From the NCBI GenBank assembly GCA_032716605.1, contig CM064517.1:22873015-22937014 (forward strand): a DNA stretch of 64,000 nucleotides. Reading direction: 5' to 3'. The stretch comes from Paralithodes platypus. Its lineage: Eukaryota; Arthropoda; Malacostraca; Decapoda; Lithodidae. Numbering within the stretch: the stretch's first letter is position 1; each line of letters starts with the position of its first letter. This document shows, in pieces, positions 10,039 to 20,355 of this stretch. The notes below the pieces were generated by a model. That model was not told the DNA's origin and did no database searches. It saw only the letters and a program-made list of their open reading frames with translations. The translations under genes were made by a program, and so were the position numbers.

Positions 10039-10537
10039 AAGTGGTAGTAAAGCTTGTCGGACTAATTTGGTAAATATTTTCGTTGCTAGGTTCAACCCGA
10101 AAGGCATCCGTTGAAAGACATAAGTCTGATGCTCTATCCTCAAGGCGAGGAATTTTTGGAACCGTTTTTTTACCGGGACATGCCAATAGGCTTCTGTCAG
10201 GTCTAAAGAACACATCCAACCTTGCGGCGGAAGTGTTAGCCTGATTTGATTCACAGTGAGCATCCTGAACGATGCCATTGTGAATGTATTGGTTCAAACG
10301 AGACAGGTCTACGACTGGTCTCATCTAAACTCTGTCCATTTTTGGTACGAGAAAAAGCTTGGATGTGTAAACTGGGCAAGTTGGATTGACTGGGACAATG
10401 ATATGCTTGGTGATCATTTCCTGGACTAGTGACTCCAACTCTAAAGAAACATGATTGATTTCGAGTGGTTGACGTAAACGAGGCCGTCGGAGCCACTGCC
10501 AGATTATGCCCTTGCGTATGGAAATATAGAGGTTCAT
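10039..10537 (-). pseudogene. DIRS pol: N-terminal RT motifs
   Basis: Minus strand: SKLFLVPKMDRV, stop, MRPVVDLSRLNQYIH, then after a one-base shift MCSLDLTEAYWHVPV (RT motif A with the catalytic Asp) and FQRMPFGLNLATKIFTKLV (motif B). The wording is that of DIRS rather than LINE or Gypsy RT. One stop at about 10325 and one frameshift near 10280 mark it as dead. At 10537 it is cut by LINE-alpha; the missing upstream codons are at 18633-18790. Confidence 0.8.
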
Positions 10538-10927
10538 ATGAATGATAATGGAGTGAGAAAAGTGAGGGATATGGAGAAAGTGAAGGAGGTCATGAAAGGT
10601 GTGGATGTGGACGGATATGGATGGGAAGGGCAGGTGGAGGAAGTCAGTAGGATAGGTAGATATAAAAGGGGAGAGATGAGACCTATAAGGGTACAGTTTA
10701 AAACCAGGGCAGTGGCAGAGACGGTGACAAATTTTAGTTGGAGGCTAAACACAAATGAAGAACTGAAACATATAAGACTAAAGAAGGATTTGAGCATTGA
10801 ACAAAGAAAAAAAATAAAGGAATTACAAGAAAAGGCTGATGAAAATAATGGAAAGTTGGGTGAGGAGGATAAGAGAAATTTTTACTGGAGAGTAAGGGAC
10901 GGCAAATTGAAGAAGTGGTTTATATGA
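10538..10927 (+). pseudogene. LINE-alpha ORF1-like C-terminal segment
   Basis: An open frame of about 129 codons with VSRIGRYKRGEMRPIRVQF, then TNFSWRLNTNEELKHIRLKK. This pattern matches the C-terminal RNA-binding part of LINE ORF1 proteins, with charged coiled-coil-like sequence (LQEKADENNGKLGEEDK) after it. The Met at 10538 lies at the DIRS/LINE junction and is probably not the real start; the upstream ORF1 is missing. Confidence 0.6.
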
Positions 10928-12280
10928 ATAGAAGGGAGGGGGAGATCAGGGAGGGAAGAGAATGTGATAGGAGTTGTGACGGATGAGGAGAACAGGGTGG
11001 AGGTGTCACAGGGAGAGACAGGAGACAAAGTTACAGACCCAGTAGTGCTAACGGGGGAGTAGGGTACGGACAGGAGGAGCGGGATGGTGTAGTTGCTGAA
11101 GGAAAGGTAGATGGATTAAGGATTATGTTTAGTAATGTGGATGTGTTTACCCAGGACAAGAAAAGATAACTGATATGTAGGATGTAGAGGAAAAATCTGA
11201 TGTCATAGCCTTACAGGAAGTAAGACCAAAAAATGCTAGAATTGAAAGGGAACTGGTGGAGTATAGTTTGGAGGGTTTTGAGTTATATGAGAGGAATGCT
11301 ATTAGAGCAGAGGTCAGAAGAGGACTGTTTATTTAAGTAAGAAAAGAGCTCAAGGTTAATGAGGTGGATATGAGACAGCAGTATTGTGAGTATTTGTGTA
11401 TTGAAGTAAAATGTGCAAGAGGATCAATTCTAATTGCCTCTATATATAGAAGCCCAAATAATAGTAGGGAAGAGGATGATAACCTACTGAAAGCAATGGA
11501 GGAAATAGATAATAGAGAGAACAAATATAAGATTTTGATTGGAGATTTCAATTTGCCAAGGATCAACTGGGCAAATTGTACTACTCCAGCGGGACAGTGT
11601 AGCCTGGAAAACAAGTTTATAGAGAAAGTGAGAGATTGTTTTTTAACGCAACATATTACAGAGATGACAAGATATAGAGATGGGACGCAGGGGAGTGTAC
11701 TTTATTTGATTTTTAGCAATGAGGAGGATATAGTGGAACATGTCAATGTGGATAGCCCTATCGGTCGTAGTGACCATGCCTGTATAAGCTTTAGTTGCAA
11801 TATTAAACAGAGAGAGATAATAGAAGCAATACAAAAAAAAATATACATGTATGATAGAGCAGATTATGAGCTGCTGAGACGGTGTTTGGACATTGACTGG
11901 GGGTAATACTTGAACGGTGAAGACGCTGAAGGAATGTGGAGGAAAATTAGAGTCAAACTGGAGAATGCTGTATCCAAAAGTGTACCAGTAAGGGAATATA
12001 AGGATAAAACAAAATTGAGGAAAAGAACGAACCCAGAATTGCCAATGAAAAGAAAGCTTTGGACATTGATTAGAAGAAAGAAACAATTGTGGGAAAGACT
12101 AAAATTTTTAAAAAAGAACAGGGGGTCTAGTATAGAAGCTAAAGAAGTGGATCTGGAACACAGACAAATAAACAATAAAATAAGGTGGGAGACAAGAGGG
12201 GGGTGAAGGAGAGGGAGAGAGAGATTGCTAGAAATGTGAAGGATAATCCAAAAATATTCTGGAAGTACATTCAGGAAAAG
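10928..12280 (+). pseudogene. LINE-alpha endonuclease and linker
   Basis: APE-type endonuclease in broken frames: LRIMFSNVDVFTQ near 11130, DVIALQEVRP (catalytic Glu) near 11200, ILIASIYRSPNN, ILIGDFNLPRINW (catalytic Asp/Asn) and IGRSDHACISF (final Asp/His). At least three stops or shifts occur in 11120-11340, and there is a stop at 11906. The linker after the endonuclease (KLWTLIRRKKQLWERL) leads to the LINE-beta insertion. The same linker is open in the copy at 38993-40804. Confidence 0.75.
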
Positions 12281-13285
12281 TTGTTGTTGTTGTTCCCTAA
12301 GCTGCCTGGCCGAACAGCCCCGAGTACCTGAGGAAGGCCATGGCCACGATCGGGCTTTCCCACAGAGATCTCATTGAGTGTAGATTGTGTTGTTGGCGTA
12401 AGTGGTTGTGTGAAATGCAGTCTTCTATGATGTGTTTAATGGTATGGGGTGCTGTGTTACATCCCGGGCAGGCGTCGACAACGGAGTCATCCAGTCTCTT
12501 CTGATAGCTCAGGAGAGCTGGATGGTGTCCGCATCTCAGCCTGGCCAGGTGGACTCTGTCCTCGCGAGGAAGGGAGGATTCGGAAGGATGGATTTCGGGA
12601 GGTCGTGCATGCAGCTGCGTGTTGTCTGTGAGTGAGTGGATGGATCGGTGAGAGATATGAGTATGGATGTGCTTCTGGAAGTTGGTTCGGGGTGGGCAGG
12701 GAGGGAGAGAGGACAATAATTGTGTGTGATACCGTGTGCTGGGTGTTGTTTTGATATTTCTTGGTGTCTGTGGGTGTGTTGCCATGTAGTTTTGTGGGTG
12801 GTCTTGGTTCGTGGAGGCTGCTGCCAGGAATTGAGTGCCTCTCATGTCCAGATGGTTTTTGACTTTGAGGATTTTGGTTACTTGATGTAGGTGATCTGTG
12901 GGTGCAGTAGCTGTGCAGCCTGTAATGATCTTCAGGGCTTTGTTTTGAATAGTCTGTAAGGTCTTATGATGTGTTTCAGCTAGGTTAGAAGCCCAGGCTG
13001 GGCTTGCGTATTCCATCACTGATCTTATGTATTGTTTATATACTGTGGTGGTAGTTTCTTTGTTGTGTCCAAATTTTGTGTGAGCAAGTGACCTGAGGGC
13101 GTTAAGTCTGGGTGTCAGTTTCTTTTTAATGTTTGTGGTGTGCTGTTTGAATGTCATATGAGTATCATATGTTACTCCTAGGATTTTGGGTGTGTGTGTA
13201 TGTGTTAGGGGTGTGTTGTTTATGGTGAGTTGAGGGATGTATTCGTGTTCTCCTGTCCAGCTTGTGAGCAGGGTTGCGGTGGATT
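12281..13285 (-). mobile_element. LINE (family beta), 5'-truncated, in LINE-alpha
   Basis: Flanked by the duplication AGGAAAAGTT (12273-12282 and 13286-13295). Minus-strand coding is open from the 5' break at about 13284 to a stop at 12297: TATLLTSWTGEHEY, then LGVTYDTHMTFKQHTTN, LARLRCGHHPALLSY, a CCHC knuckle (CPGCNTAPHTIKHIIEDC) and the C-terminus GLFGQAA. This C-terminal layout is known from Jockey/I-group LINEs. The 3' end is a short (CAA)n tail. The last 50 or so bases are homologous to the 3' end of LINE-gamma. Confidence 0.8.
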
Positions 13286-13727
13286 AGGAAAAGTTAACAA
13301 GAAGAGTAGGGATCCCAGAGCTGGTAGGGGGGTTGGATGATGGGACTAGAGCGGAGACTGATAAGGAGAAAGCAGAGGTGCTGGGGAAATACTTTGGGGG
13401 GGTACTAACAGTGGAGTCGGATGATGCAGTGCCTACTATTCCCATCAAACAGGCACCGGCACTAGAACTAATAGAGTTTTCCCATGCTAGAATAAGAAGG
13501 GCTATAGAAAAAATTAACAGAAGTAAGTCCCCGGGACCGGATGGGATACACCCAAGAATCATAAAGGAAGGAGGTGAGATGTTGGTAGAACCATTGAAAA
13601 TGTTATTTGAGGTATCGTTTAATACAGGACAAATCCCGATGGACTGGAGAGAGGCGAACATAACAGCTATATTTAAGAAGGGAAAGAGAAATGACCCAGG
13701 AAATTGTAGACCAGTCAGTTTGACAAG
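13286..13727 (+). pseudogene. LINE-alpha RT, N-terminal motifs
   Basis: Resumes after the LINE-beta insertion: VLGKYFGGVLTVESDDAVPT, RSKSPGPDGIHPRIIKEGG (RT motif 0/1), WREANITAIFKKGKRNDP and NCRPVSLTS, where LINE-gamma cuts in. The frame is open over this stretch. Confidence 0.8.

Positions 13728-13786
<59 letters not shown>
13728..13786 (+). repeat. (TTG)n microsatellite, tail of LINE-gamma
   Basis: About 20 TTG units; on the element's strand this is the (CAA)n 3' tail. LINE-beta and the old LINE at 47640-49215 end in shorter forms of the same repeat. Confidence 0.9.
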
Positions 13787-14151
13787 CCCCAAGCTGCCTG
13801 GCCGAACAGCCCCAAGGCCCCGAGCAATTCCAAGGCCATAACCGAGTGTCCCCACAGAACCCTCCCCGCCGACCACAATAAAGCCTGGGTGACCGAAGCC
13901 ACTCCATGGCGGGGAGCTGAGGAGTACAAAGTACAAAGGAGTACAAAGGAAATCAAGCAACAACAGATCTAGTGACCCTTCTAGGTTGCTTGTCCTCCAA
14001 AACACTGAGGATCAAGTGTCCAAACAGTGGTTTAGAGTGGGTAAGGGAACATTGGAAAGGGAATTACTGCCCTGGAACTAATGTCCGTGGCAGGATTAGG
14101 AAGTTAGTAGGGGACAGATGGGTTAGTAACTGAGGGGGGGATAAAATAAAG

Positions 14152-17031
14152 TTATTCATTTACAAACGCAGTCAGTCGCGGGTTTGAAGCGAGATATTTG
14201 TCTAGGCGGAGTTTAAATGAATCAACGGTGATGCAGTCTATAACGTTTCGGGGAAGCCCATTCCACAAGTTGACAACTCGATTGAAGAAGAAATTCTTAG
14301 ATTCGTGTGAGTTAAAAGATTTACCAATAATTTTGCAACCGTTTCCCCGTGTGTAATTAGATTGGTCGATAGTGAAGTACTTACTACAGTTCATATTGTC
14401 GATGCCTTTGATGATTTTGAACACTTGAATTAAGTCACCTCTTAATCTGCGCTGGGCTAAAGGAAATAAATTTAATTCTCTAAGACGCTCTTCGTATGGT
14501 TTGTTCTTTAGGCTAGGTATCATTTTGGTAACTCTACGTTGAACTCGTTCTAGCTTGTTTATATCTTTTTGGTAATAAGGGCACCAGGATTGAACGCAGT
14601 ATTCCAGAAGAGGGTGGACTAAGGAATTGTAAAGGGTTAGGATAACTTCTTTGGATTTATGCTCAAATGACCTGCCTATAAAGCCAATTATTTTGTTTGC
14701 CTTCTTAACAACTTCTGAACATTGTTGACTCGGTTTTAGGTTACTCGATATTGTTACTCCCAGATCGGTTTCTCTGTTTACATTCTTAAGCTGAGTGCCA
14801 TTCATCGAATAGTTTGCTTTCTCATTTAGGTATCCGATATGTAGTACTTTACATTTATCCGCATTGAAACTCATTTGCCAAATTTGGGCCCAACATGACA
14901 ATTTATCTAGATTGTGTTGCATATCGTCAACTTGTTCTTTTGAGAGTACGCTATTTGCAATTTTTGTATCGTCAGCAAATTTTGAGATTGTACAGGTGAG
15001 GCCCTCATCTATGTCGTTGATGTAAATTAGAAAGAGAATTGGTCCTAGTACCGATCCCTGGGGTACCCCGCTACTTACATTGGTCCATTTAGATGCCTTA
15101 CCGTTTATGACTACTCTTTGCTTTCTGTCGCTGAGCCAATTTTCTATCCATTTCAACACACCGTCTTGTATTCCATGCGCTTTTAGTTTTAGCAGTAAAC
15201 GTTTGTGGGGAACTTTGTCAAAGGCCTTTTGAAAATCAAGGTATATAATATCTACAGCTTTACTCTCATCGTAGAGGTTGAGGATATCGTGGAAGAAGTC
15301 TAAGAGGTTTGTTAAACAGGAACGTTTTTTACGAAAGCCGTGTTGAGTATCTTTAAGTATGTTATTTTCCTCTAAGTGATTTACGAGTCTGTCTCGTATG
15401 ACCGTTTCTAGCATTTTACATACAACTGAGGTTAAGCTAATTGGACGATAGTTACTGGGTAGGGATTTGCTGCCTTTTTTGAATATCGGTGTTACGTTGG
15501 CTAGCTTCCACTGATCAGGCATAGTTCCAGACTGCAAGGATTTATTGAATAGTAATGTCAGTGGTTTGGAGAGCTCATCCTTAGCTTCCTTCAGAACTCT
15601 AGGCGAGATTGTATCAGGTCCAGGCGTTTTATTTACCTTGAGTTTATCTAAACAATTCAATACTTCTCTCTCTGTAACGGTGATATTGCTTAGAACATCT
15701 GAATTATCAATCTGAATCGGCGATGGTGTAGGGATATCACTGAGGTCTTCTGTTGTAAAAACTGATGCAAAGAAGGTATTGAGGGCATTACTCATTTGTA
15801 CTTCGTCTTTGGTGTATTCTCCATTTTCATCGACTAACGGTCCAACAGTTGAAGTGACTACTTTTTTCTTTCTGATATAACTATAGAATTCTTTCGGGTT
15901 TGTTTTACTTTGATTCGCAATATGTAACTCTAAGGTCTTTTTACTTTGCTTAATTAACTTTTTGGCTTTGCGTCGTAGCTCTACAAATTTCACCCGTTCT
16001 TCGTCATTTTGTGAAGATTTTAATCTATCATTAGCAAATTTTTTAGCAAGCAGGCAGTTTGAAATATCTTTATTCCACCATTTGGGCTTATTATTATGGC
16101 CTGGACGCCGTATTTTCGATGGTATGCAGTCTTGCACTGCTTTTAGGTAAGTGGTTTCGAATAACTTCCAAGATGTATTTATGTCATTATTGTTAATTAA
16201 AAAGCTCCAGTCAGTTTCTTTAAACATAGCTCTAAGTTTATGGAAGTTTGCTTTCTTGAAATTAGGGACTTTTTCGATGCTACTATTTGGTTCGTTACTA
16301 GTAAACTTTAAAGTGAAAGTTATCGTACGATGGTCGCTGTTACTGAATTCATCACCAACATTCAAATTCTCTATTAATTCTTCTTTTGTTGCAAGTACAA
16401 TGTCAAGAACGTTATTACCACGGGTCGGCGTTCGAACAAATTGATAAAGCGAACTCTCTTGCAAGTTCGTATACAAGTCATGTCCGGAGTGTGAAGTAAG
16501 AGTATCGCCCCACTTGGTCACAGGTAAATTAAAGTCGCCAAAAATTATGGTATCTTGTGAGTTACTTACATCTGCAATTTGTTCATAAATTTCTCGGTCA
16601 GTTTGCACTGATTGAGCTGGAGGTCTGTATATTAATGCAAGTATTATTTTTGTACCTTTATTATTCTTTATTAGCACAAAAGATGCGTCGACGTTCACAA
16701 TTTGAGGTTTTGACAAGAGGGTAGGGTTAAGACTTTCTTTGATATAAAGTAAAACGCCACCTCCATTTCGATTTATTCGGCTTTTCTCAAACATTACATA
16801 ACCGGGAAGTGAATACTCTGCTAAAAAGTCTCTATCTTCTGTATTGAGCCAAGATTCTGTTATGCCAATCACATCATAATTTTCTGTAAACACTAGCTCC
16901 TCTAAATCTGAAAATTTATTGCGTATGCTACGAGCGTTTGCATAGAAAATCTTTAAATTTGTTATTTTAGAACTCACGGAACGCTCTTTAATAATATTTT
17001 TGGTTCTTGTCGGATCTACATTTATGTTCAT
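14152..17031 (-). CDS. LINE-gamma ORF: APE endonuclease + reverse transcriptase
   Basis: The protein supplies nicking and target-primed reverse transcription for a CR1-like non-LTR retrotransposon. I take the ATG at 17031 (MNINVDPTRTKN). The frame is open some 45 codons further upstream, but only from a non-ATG codon after a stop. From this start there are about 959 codons. Endonuclease: FYANARSIRNKFSDL, GITESWLN (Glu), IIFGDFNLPVTKWG (Asp/Asn) and NSDHRTITF (Asp/His). RT: NKTPGPDTISPRVLKEA, IIYLDFQKAFDKVPH (motif A), SSGVPQGSVLGPILF (motif B) and SKFADDTK (FADD codons at 14968-14979). A C-terminal region follows with ERVQRRVTKMIPSLK and FFFNRVVNLWNGLP. All key residues are present. No separate ORF1 is visible in the element. 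Confidence 0.9.
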   Translation of the reverse strand: MNINVDPTRTKNIIKERSVSSKITNLKIFYANARSIRNKFSDLEELVFTENYDVIGITESWLNTEDRDFLAEYSLPGYVMFEKSRINRNGGGVLLYIKESLNPTLLSKPQIVNVDASFVLIKNNKGTKIILALIYRPPAQSVQTDREIYEQIADVSNSQDTIIFGDFNLPVTKWGDTLTSHSGHDLYTNLQESSLYQFVRTPTRGNNVLDIVLATKEELIENLNVGDEFSNSDHRTITFTLKFTSNEPNSSIEKVPNFKKANFHKLRAMFKETDWSFLINNNDINTSWKLFETTYLKAVQDCIPSKIRRPGHNNKPKWWNKDISNCLLAKKFANDRLKSSQNDEERVKFVELRRKAKKLIKQSKKTLELHIANQSKTNPKEFYSYIRKKKVVTSTVGPLVDENGEYTKDEVQMSNALNTFFASVFTTEDLSDIPTPSPIQIDNSDVLSNITVTEREVLNCLDKLKVNKTPGPDTISPRVLKEAKDELSKPLTLLFNKSLQSGTMPDQWKLANVTPIFKKGSKSLPSNYRPISLTSVVCKMLETVIRDRLVNHLEENNILKDTQHGFRKKRSCLTNLLDFFHDILNLYDESKAVDIIYLDFQKAFDKVPHKRLLLKLKAHGIQDGVLKWIENWLSDRKQRVVINGKASKWTNVSSGVPQGSVLGPILFLIYINDIDEGLTCTISKFADDTKIANSVLSKEQVDDMQHNLDKLSCWAQIWQMSFNADKCKVLHIGYLNEKANYSMNGTQLKNVNRETDLGVTISSNLKPSQQCSEVVKKANKIIGFIGRSFEHKSKEVILTLYNSLVHPLLEYCVQSWCPYYQKDINKLERVQRRVTKMIPSLKNKPYEERLRELNLFPLAQRRLRGDLIQVFKIIKGIDNMNCSKYFTIDQSNYTRGNGCKIIGKSFNSHESKNFFFNRVVNLWNGLPRNVIDCITVDSFKLRLDKYLASNPRLTAFVNE

Positions 17032-17205
17032 GGCTGTCCTCGGTCCTCGCTGTCTTCGGTCCTTATTGCTGGTGGTCCTCGGTTGCCTCTGTTTTTTTCT
17101 TGGCGTTGGATGATTTATGTCACTGCTGCTGGAGGGTGCGGAAACGCCCGGGAAACCAGAGCCCAACCCAGGACCCTGTGCCCCTCAGCAATTATGAAGA
17201 GAAAG

Positions 17206-18597
17206 TTTGACAAGTGTTGTGTGTTAACTAATGGAAACGGTAATTAGAGAAGGAATAATGGAGCATATGAAATCAAACCAACTTTTCAGTGGGAGACAGT
17301 TCGGATTCTTGCCGGGGAGGTCGACGGTACTACAGCTAATTAAGGTGGTAGATGATTGGATGCAAATTCTGGAGGATGGTGATGTAATAGACGTGGTATA
17401 TTGCGATTTTATGAAGGCCTTCGATAAGGTCCCACATAAAAGGTTAATAGAGAAAGTTAGAAGCTATAATATAGGGGAGAAATGTGTGAAATGGATAGAA
17501 ACCTTCCTGAAAGATCGGAGACAGAGGGTACTGGTGAATGGAATAGGCTCGGGGTGGAGGGAAATTACAAGTGGGGTACCTCAGGGATCTGTGTTGGGAC
17601 CACTACTGATCGTTATATTTATCAACGACTTACCTGAAGTTATAACTAATGGAAGTGAGGTATACCTTGATGCGGATGACACTAAGCTGTATAGAAGAGT
17701 GAGGAGTAAGGAAGATGTGGGTTTGCTTCAAGGAGATGTGGAGGGCATGAAGGGATGGTCTGAGCATTGGTTAATGCCTTTTCATCCAAAAAAATGCAAG
17801 TACATGCGGATTGGGACAAGCAAGATAGACAAGGTAGGATACAGTATGTATGAAGCGATGGAGGAAGTGAATGCAGAAAAGGATATAGGAGTACCGATAG
17901 ACAATAAGTTAAATTTCTCAGAACATTTAGCGGAAAAGATAAACAAAGCCAATAGAATTGTAGGGCTGATAAGGAGGACATTTGTGTCACTTGACGAAGA
18001 AATATTCAGGAATCTCTATACAGCGCTGGTTAGGCCGCACCTGGAATATGCGAACCAGGTGTGGGCTCCATATATGGTAAAGGATATAGAAGCAGTGGAG
18101 AAAGTGCAGAGGGAGCTAGCAAGGTAGTACCAACGTTGAAGAACGCGGGCTATGAGCAGAGGTTGAGGACACTGGGGCTTCCGACACTGGCATATAGGAG
18201 AAAGAGAGGGGATATGATAGAGACTTTTAAGATAGTGTCAGGAAAGTATTATGAGGATGTGTGTGAAGGTATTTTCTTGATGCGGGAGGGAACAAGAACG
18301 AGAGGACACTCTAAGAAAATTTACAAAGAAAGAAATAGGCTTGAGAAGGCAAAGAACTCATTTTGTGATAGAGTGGTAAATGAGTGGAACGCACTGCCCC
18401 AGTATGTAGTCGATTCCGAATCAATAAGGGAGTTTGAAAGTAATCTTGATAAAGCATGGGGAAGACAAGATTTGAAGTTTGATTATAAAGCAAAAATACA
18501 GAATAGTAAAAATGTTGCGTCTGCTACCGCCGCCGCCAACACCGTGAACGACCGCAGCAGTGCAAGTACTGGTACTGAGCTGGATACACAGGCCTAG
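17206..18597 (+). pseudogene. LINE-alpha RT palm to C-terminus
   Basis: Resumes after LINE-gamma: a stop in the first codons (K to stop at about 17225), then METVIREGIMEHMKSNQLF, VVYCDFMKAFDKVPHKRLI (motif A) and TSGVPQGSVLGPLL (motif B). The active-site box reads DADD because codon 17669-17671 is GAT, where the copy at 38993-40804 has Tyr, so the enzyme would be impaired. A frameshift near 18115 moves the C-terminal domain to another frame (LRTLGLPTLAYRRKRGDMIE ... ending STGTELDTQA at 18597). The 3' UTR is only about 35 bp. Confidence 0.85.
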
Positions 18598-18632
18598 TTT
18601 GCCTTTTTCCAGAGGATCTACTGTAATAAACT

Positions 18633-19252
18633 GTAAGTACCACTGTCCTTGCCCAAGTTCGCAGGGGCCAAGCCCGGTGACACACCCGAAATGACCCAGT
18701 TACTTGACTAGGCTTGTCCGGCCTAACTACACTCTGATCCAACTCGCCCACGATAGGCGAGTGAGAGAGTTTGTGATATGTCTAGTTTTTTTAAGGTGGT
18801 AGGGTAGAGGTAGACGGCTGGCTAGCCTTGGCTGGAGTCGAACCTTGACCTGATTTGTGTTTGGGTTGACCCTTGAACCATTTACCTGAGCTCTTCCCTT
18901 GCTTATTTCTGGCTGGATTGCTTACCGGCGCTGGAGGAGACTTTGAACCCTGAAAGAACCTAAACCCACTAGGTTGCGCCTTCTGACTGACGGTTTGGCA
19001 TATGTCTTAGTAAATTTAAAATGCTCTTTCCTAGCTGGTGACACGGCCTAGCTGCATCTACCAAATTAAACACTGTTTGCCAAGTATTAGGGTAAACTAA
19101 GGTGGGCGTAAGTACTGGTGACAAAATTACCCGGCGACCAATGTCTTCCGGCAATTTTTTGACCAGATAGACCCGTAGGTCTTGACGTGCATGGACTGCC
19201 TCTAATAAGGCTATCCTGACGTCGCCCAGTGATTGGATGGAATTTTGTAACA
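18633..19252 (-). pseudogene. DIRS gag C-terminus and start of pol
   Basis: Minus strand: MLQNSIQSLGDVRIALLEAV, LVKKLPEDIGRRVILSPVL, LVDAARPCHQLGKSILNLLR, then a basic, Ser/Pro/Gly-rich tail (GKWFKGQPKHKSGQGSTP) ending in a stop at 18791. This is the composition expected of the nucleic-acid-binding end of DIRS ORF1. Beyond the stop an overlapping frame (RTWARTVVLTV) probably joins the pol start on the other side of LINE-alpha at 10537. Confidence 0.65.
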
Positions 19253-20033
19253 TTAAGGGGACCGGCCACGATTAATCGGAAAAGTGCTCAAAATGGCAAT
19301 ATTGCACAACCCGATATATGGCATCATCACCCATCCCTCTATCTCAGTTAAAATCCTGAGGCAATATTCCATCTGGAAGCATATTATTTCTGGGCTAGTT
19401 TCAAACTTTCGCGGGTCGCGCAGACGCGTAGAAAATGCTTTATTGGTTTCGGAACTGCAAAACAAAAATACGAAAAAGATGAATTTTTTGGTGAAAATAT
19501 GACGTTTGTAGACATTTTTCCTAGCAGTATCTGATACTCAACCCTGGTAACAACGAAGGGTGTGGTGGTGGTGGAGGAGAAAGAGCAGTGTGCTCCAAGT
19601 CGTGAGAGAGGTAGGGTGCGGCTGATTGCAACAGCTCTTGTGCCTTAGTACCTTACGTAAGAAAGTTCACTTGTTGGCGCATTAACTCCGTAACCAAACA
19701 TGCTACAACAATGATTCTGGTGTCATTGGAAAGGGCATAAAATTCCCTACAAAACAACATCTCCATTTTTTTTTATTTCTTAACCATTTCGACACAGCAA
19801 CCCGAGACATTTGTCACCTAATTTGTACCTAATTGCAAACTCCCTCATTGCAAAATTAGATCAAAAATGGAAAAAGTAAAGATTACCTTTTGTAACTACA
19901 CCTATTGTTAGTACCCCCAATGCATTGAAACAATCAAGCAACAACATTTAAATGAGTTTGATTTTTACAAAAACGCATAAATTTTCACACTAATTCTCAC
20001 CTAACTCAAAAAATAATTGTCCTAGATAATTAA
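19253..20033. mobile_element. TTAA-flanked insertion of unknown type in DIRS gag
   Basis: TTAA at 19253-19256 and 20030-20033. Excluding it with one TTAA joins gag sequence as REISKMLMLQNSIQ, one frameshift aside. The ends do not look like inverted repeats of each other (TTAAGGGGACCGG against TTAATTATCTAGG). No long ORF or recognisable domain was seen. It may be a decayed or end-truncated piggyBac-like element. Confidence 0.45.
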
Positions 20034-20260
20034 CATTTTGGAAATCTCTCTTATTTTAGGTGCCCTATATGTGTACCAACTCTTATGAAATACAGACGAA
20101 TTCCATTGACACGTTCTAGAGTAAAAAGCGGCTGGTGCCGTGATAATTCCATTGCTTTCTTGGCATCTGAATCAGTAATAGCTTGTATGGTTCTAATGAG
20201 AGACTGGGCTATTTGGCAACTCAGCAGTAATTGGGAAAATAGTCTTAATGCTTTTTGATG
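20034..20260 (-). pseudogene. DIRS gag, middle segment
   Basis: Minus strand, open: HQKALRLFSQLLLSCQIAQS, IRTIQAITDSDAKKAMELSR, FTLERVNGIRLYF. It sits between two insertions and in the right order between the N- and C-terminal gag pieces. Assignment rests mainly on order and context. Confidence 0.55.
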
Positions 20261-20355
20261 TACAGTAAACCCTCGCTAACTCGGACTAATTGGGGGGAGA
20301 CCACTTCCGAGAAGCCCGATTTTCCGAGATGTCCGAAGTCCGACTTCTGTCCGAC

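Larger units (their letters stand above)
13728..17205 (-). mobile_element. LINE (family gamma), apparently full-length
   Basis: A 3.48-kb insertion flanked by TTTGACAAG (13719-13727 and 17206-17214) within LINE-alpha RT. Minus-strand order: about 170 bp 5' UTR (from 17205), one long ORF (17031 to 14152), about 365 bp 3' UTR, then a (CAA)n tail seen as (TTG)n at 13728-13786. No stop or frameshift is visible, so it is young. A solo 3' tail of this family is at 42823-42900 and a 5'-end match at 56932-56999. Confidence 0.88.
10538..18632 (+). mobile_element. LINE (family alpha), near full-length, with two LINEs nested in it
   Basis: A CR1/L2-like LINE inserted in DIRS pol. It holds an ORF1-like segment, an APE endonuclease, an RT with C-terminal domain, and a 3' end finishing in GTAATAAACT, equivalent to the GTAAGAAACT tail of the copies at 38512-41020 and 56142-56612. 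It is broken by LINE-beta (12283-13285) and LINE-gamma (13728-17205), each flanked by a target-site duplication in LINE-alpha sequence. Multiple stops and shifts show it is inactive. Confidence 0.85.

Noticed and set aside
13284..13946. Minus-strand ORF with a Gln run
   Set aside because: Gln codons come from the (CAA)n tail of LINE-gamma; the rest is antisense to LINE-alpha RT and LINE 3' UTR.
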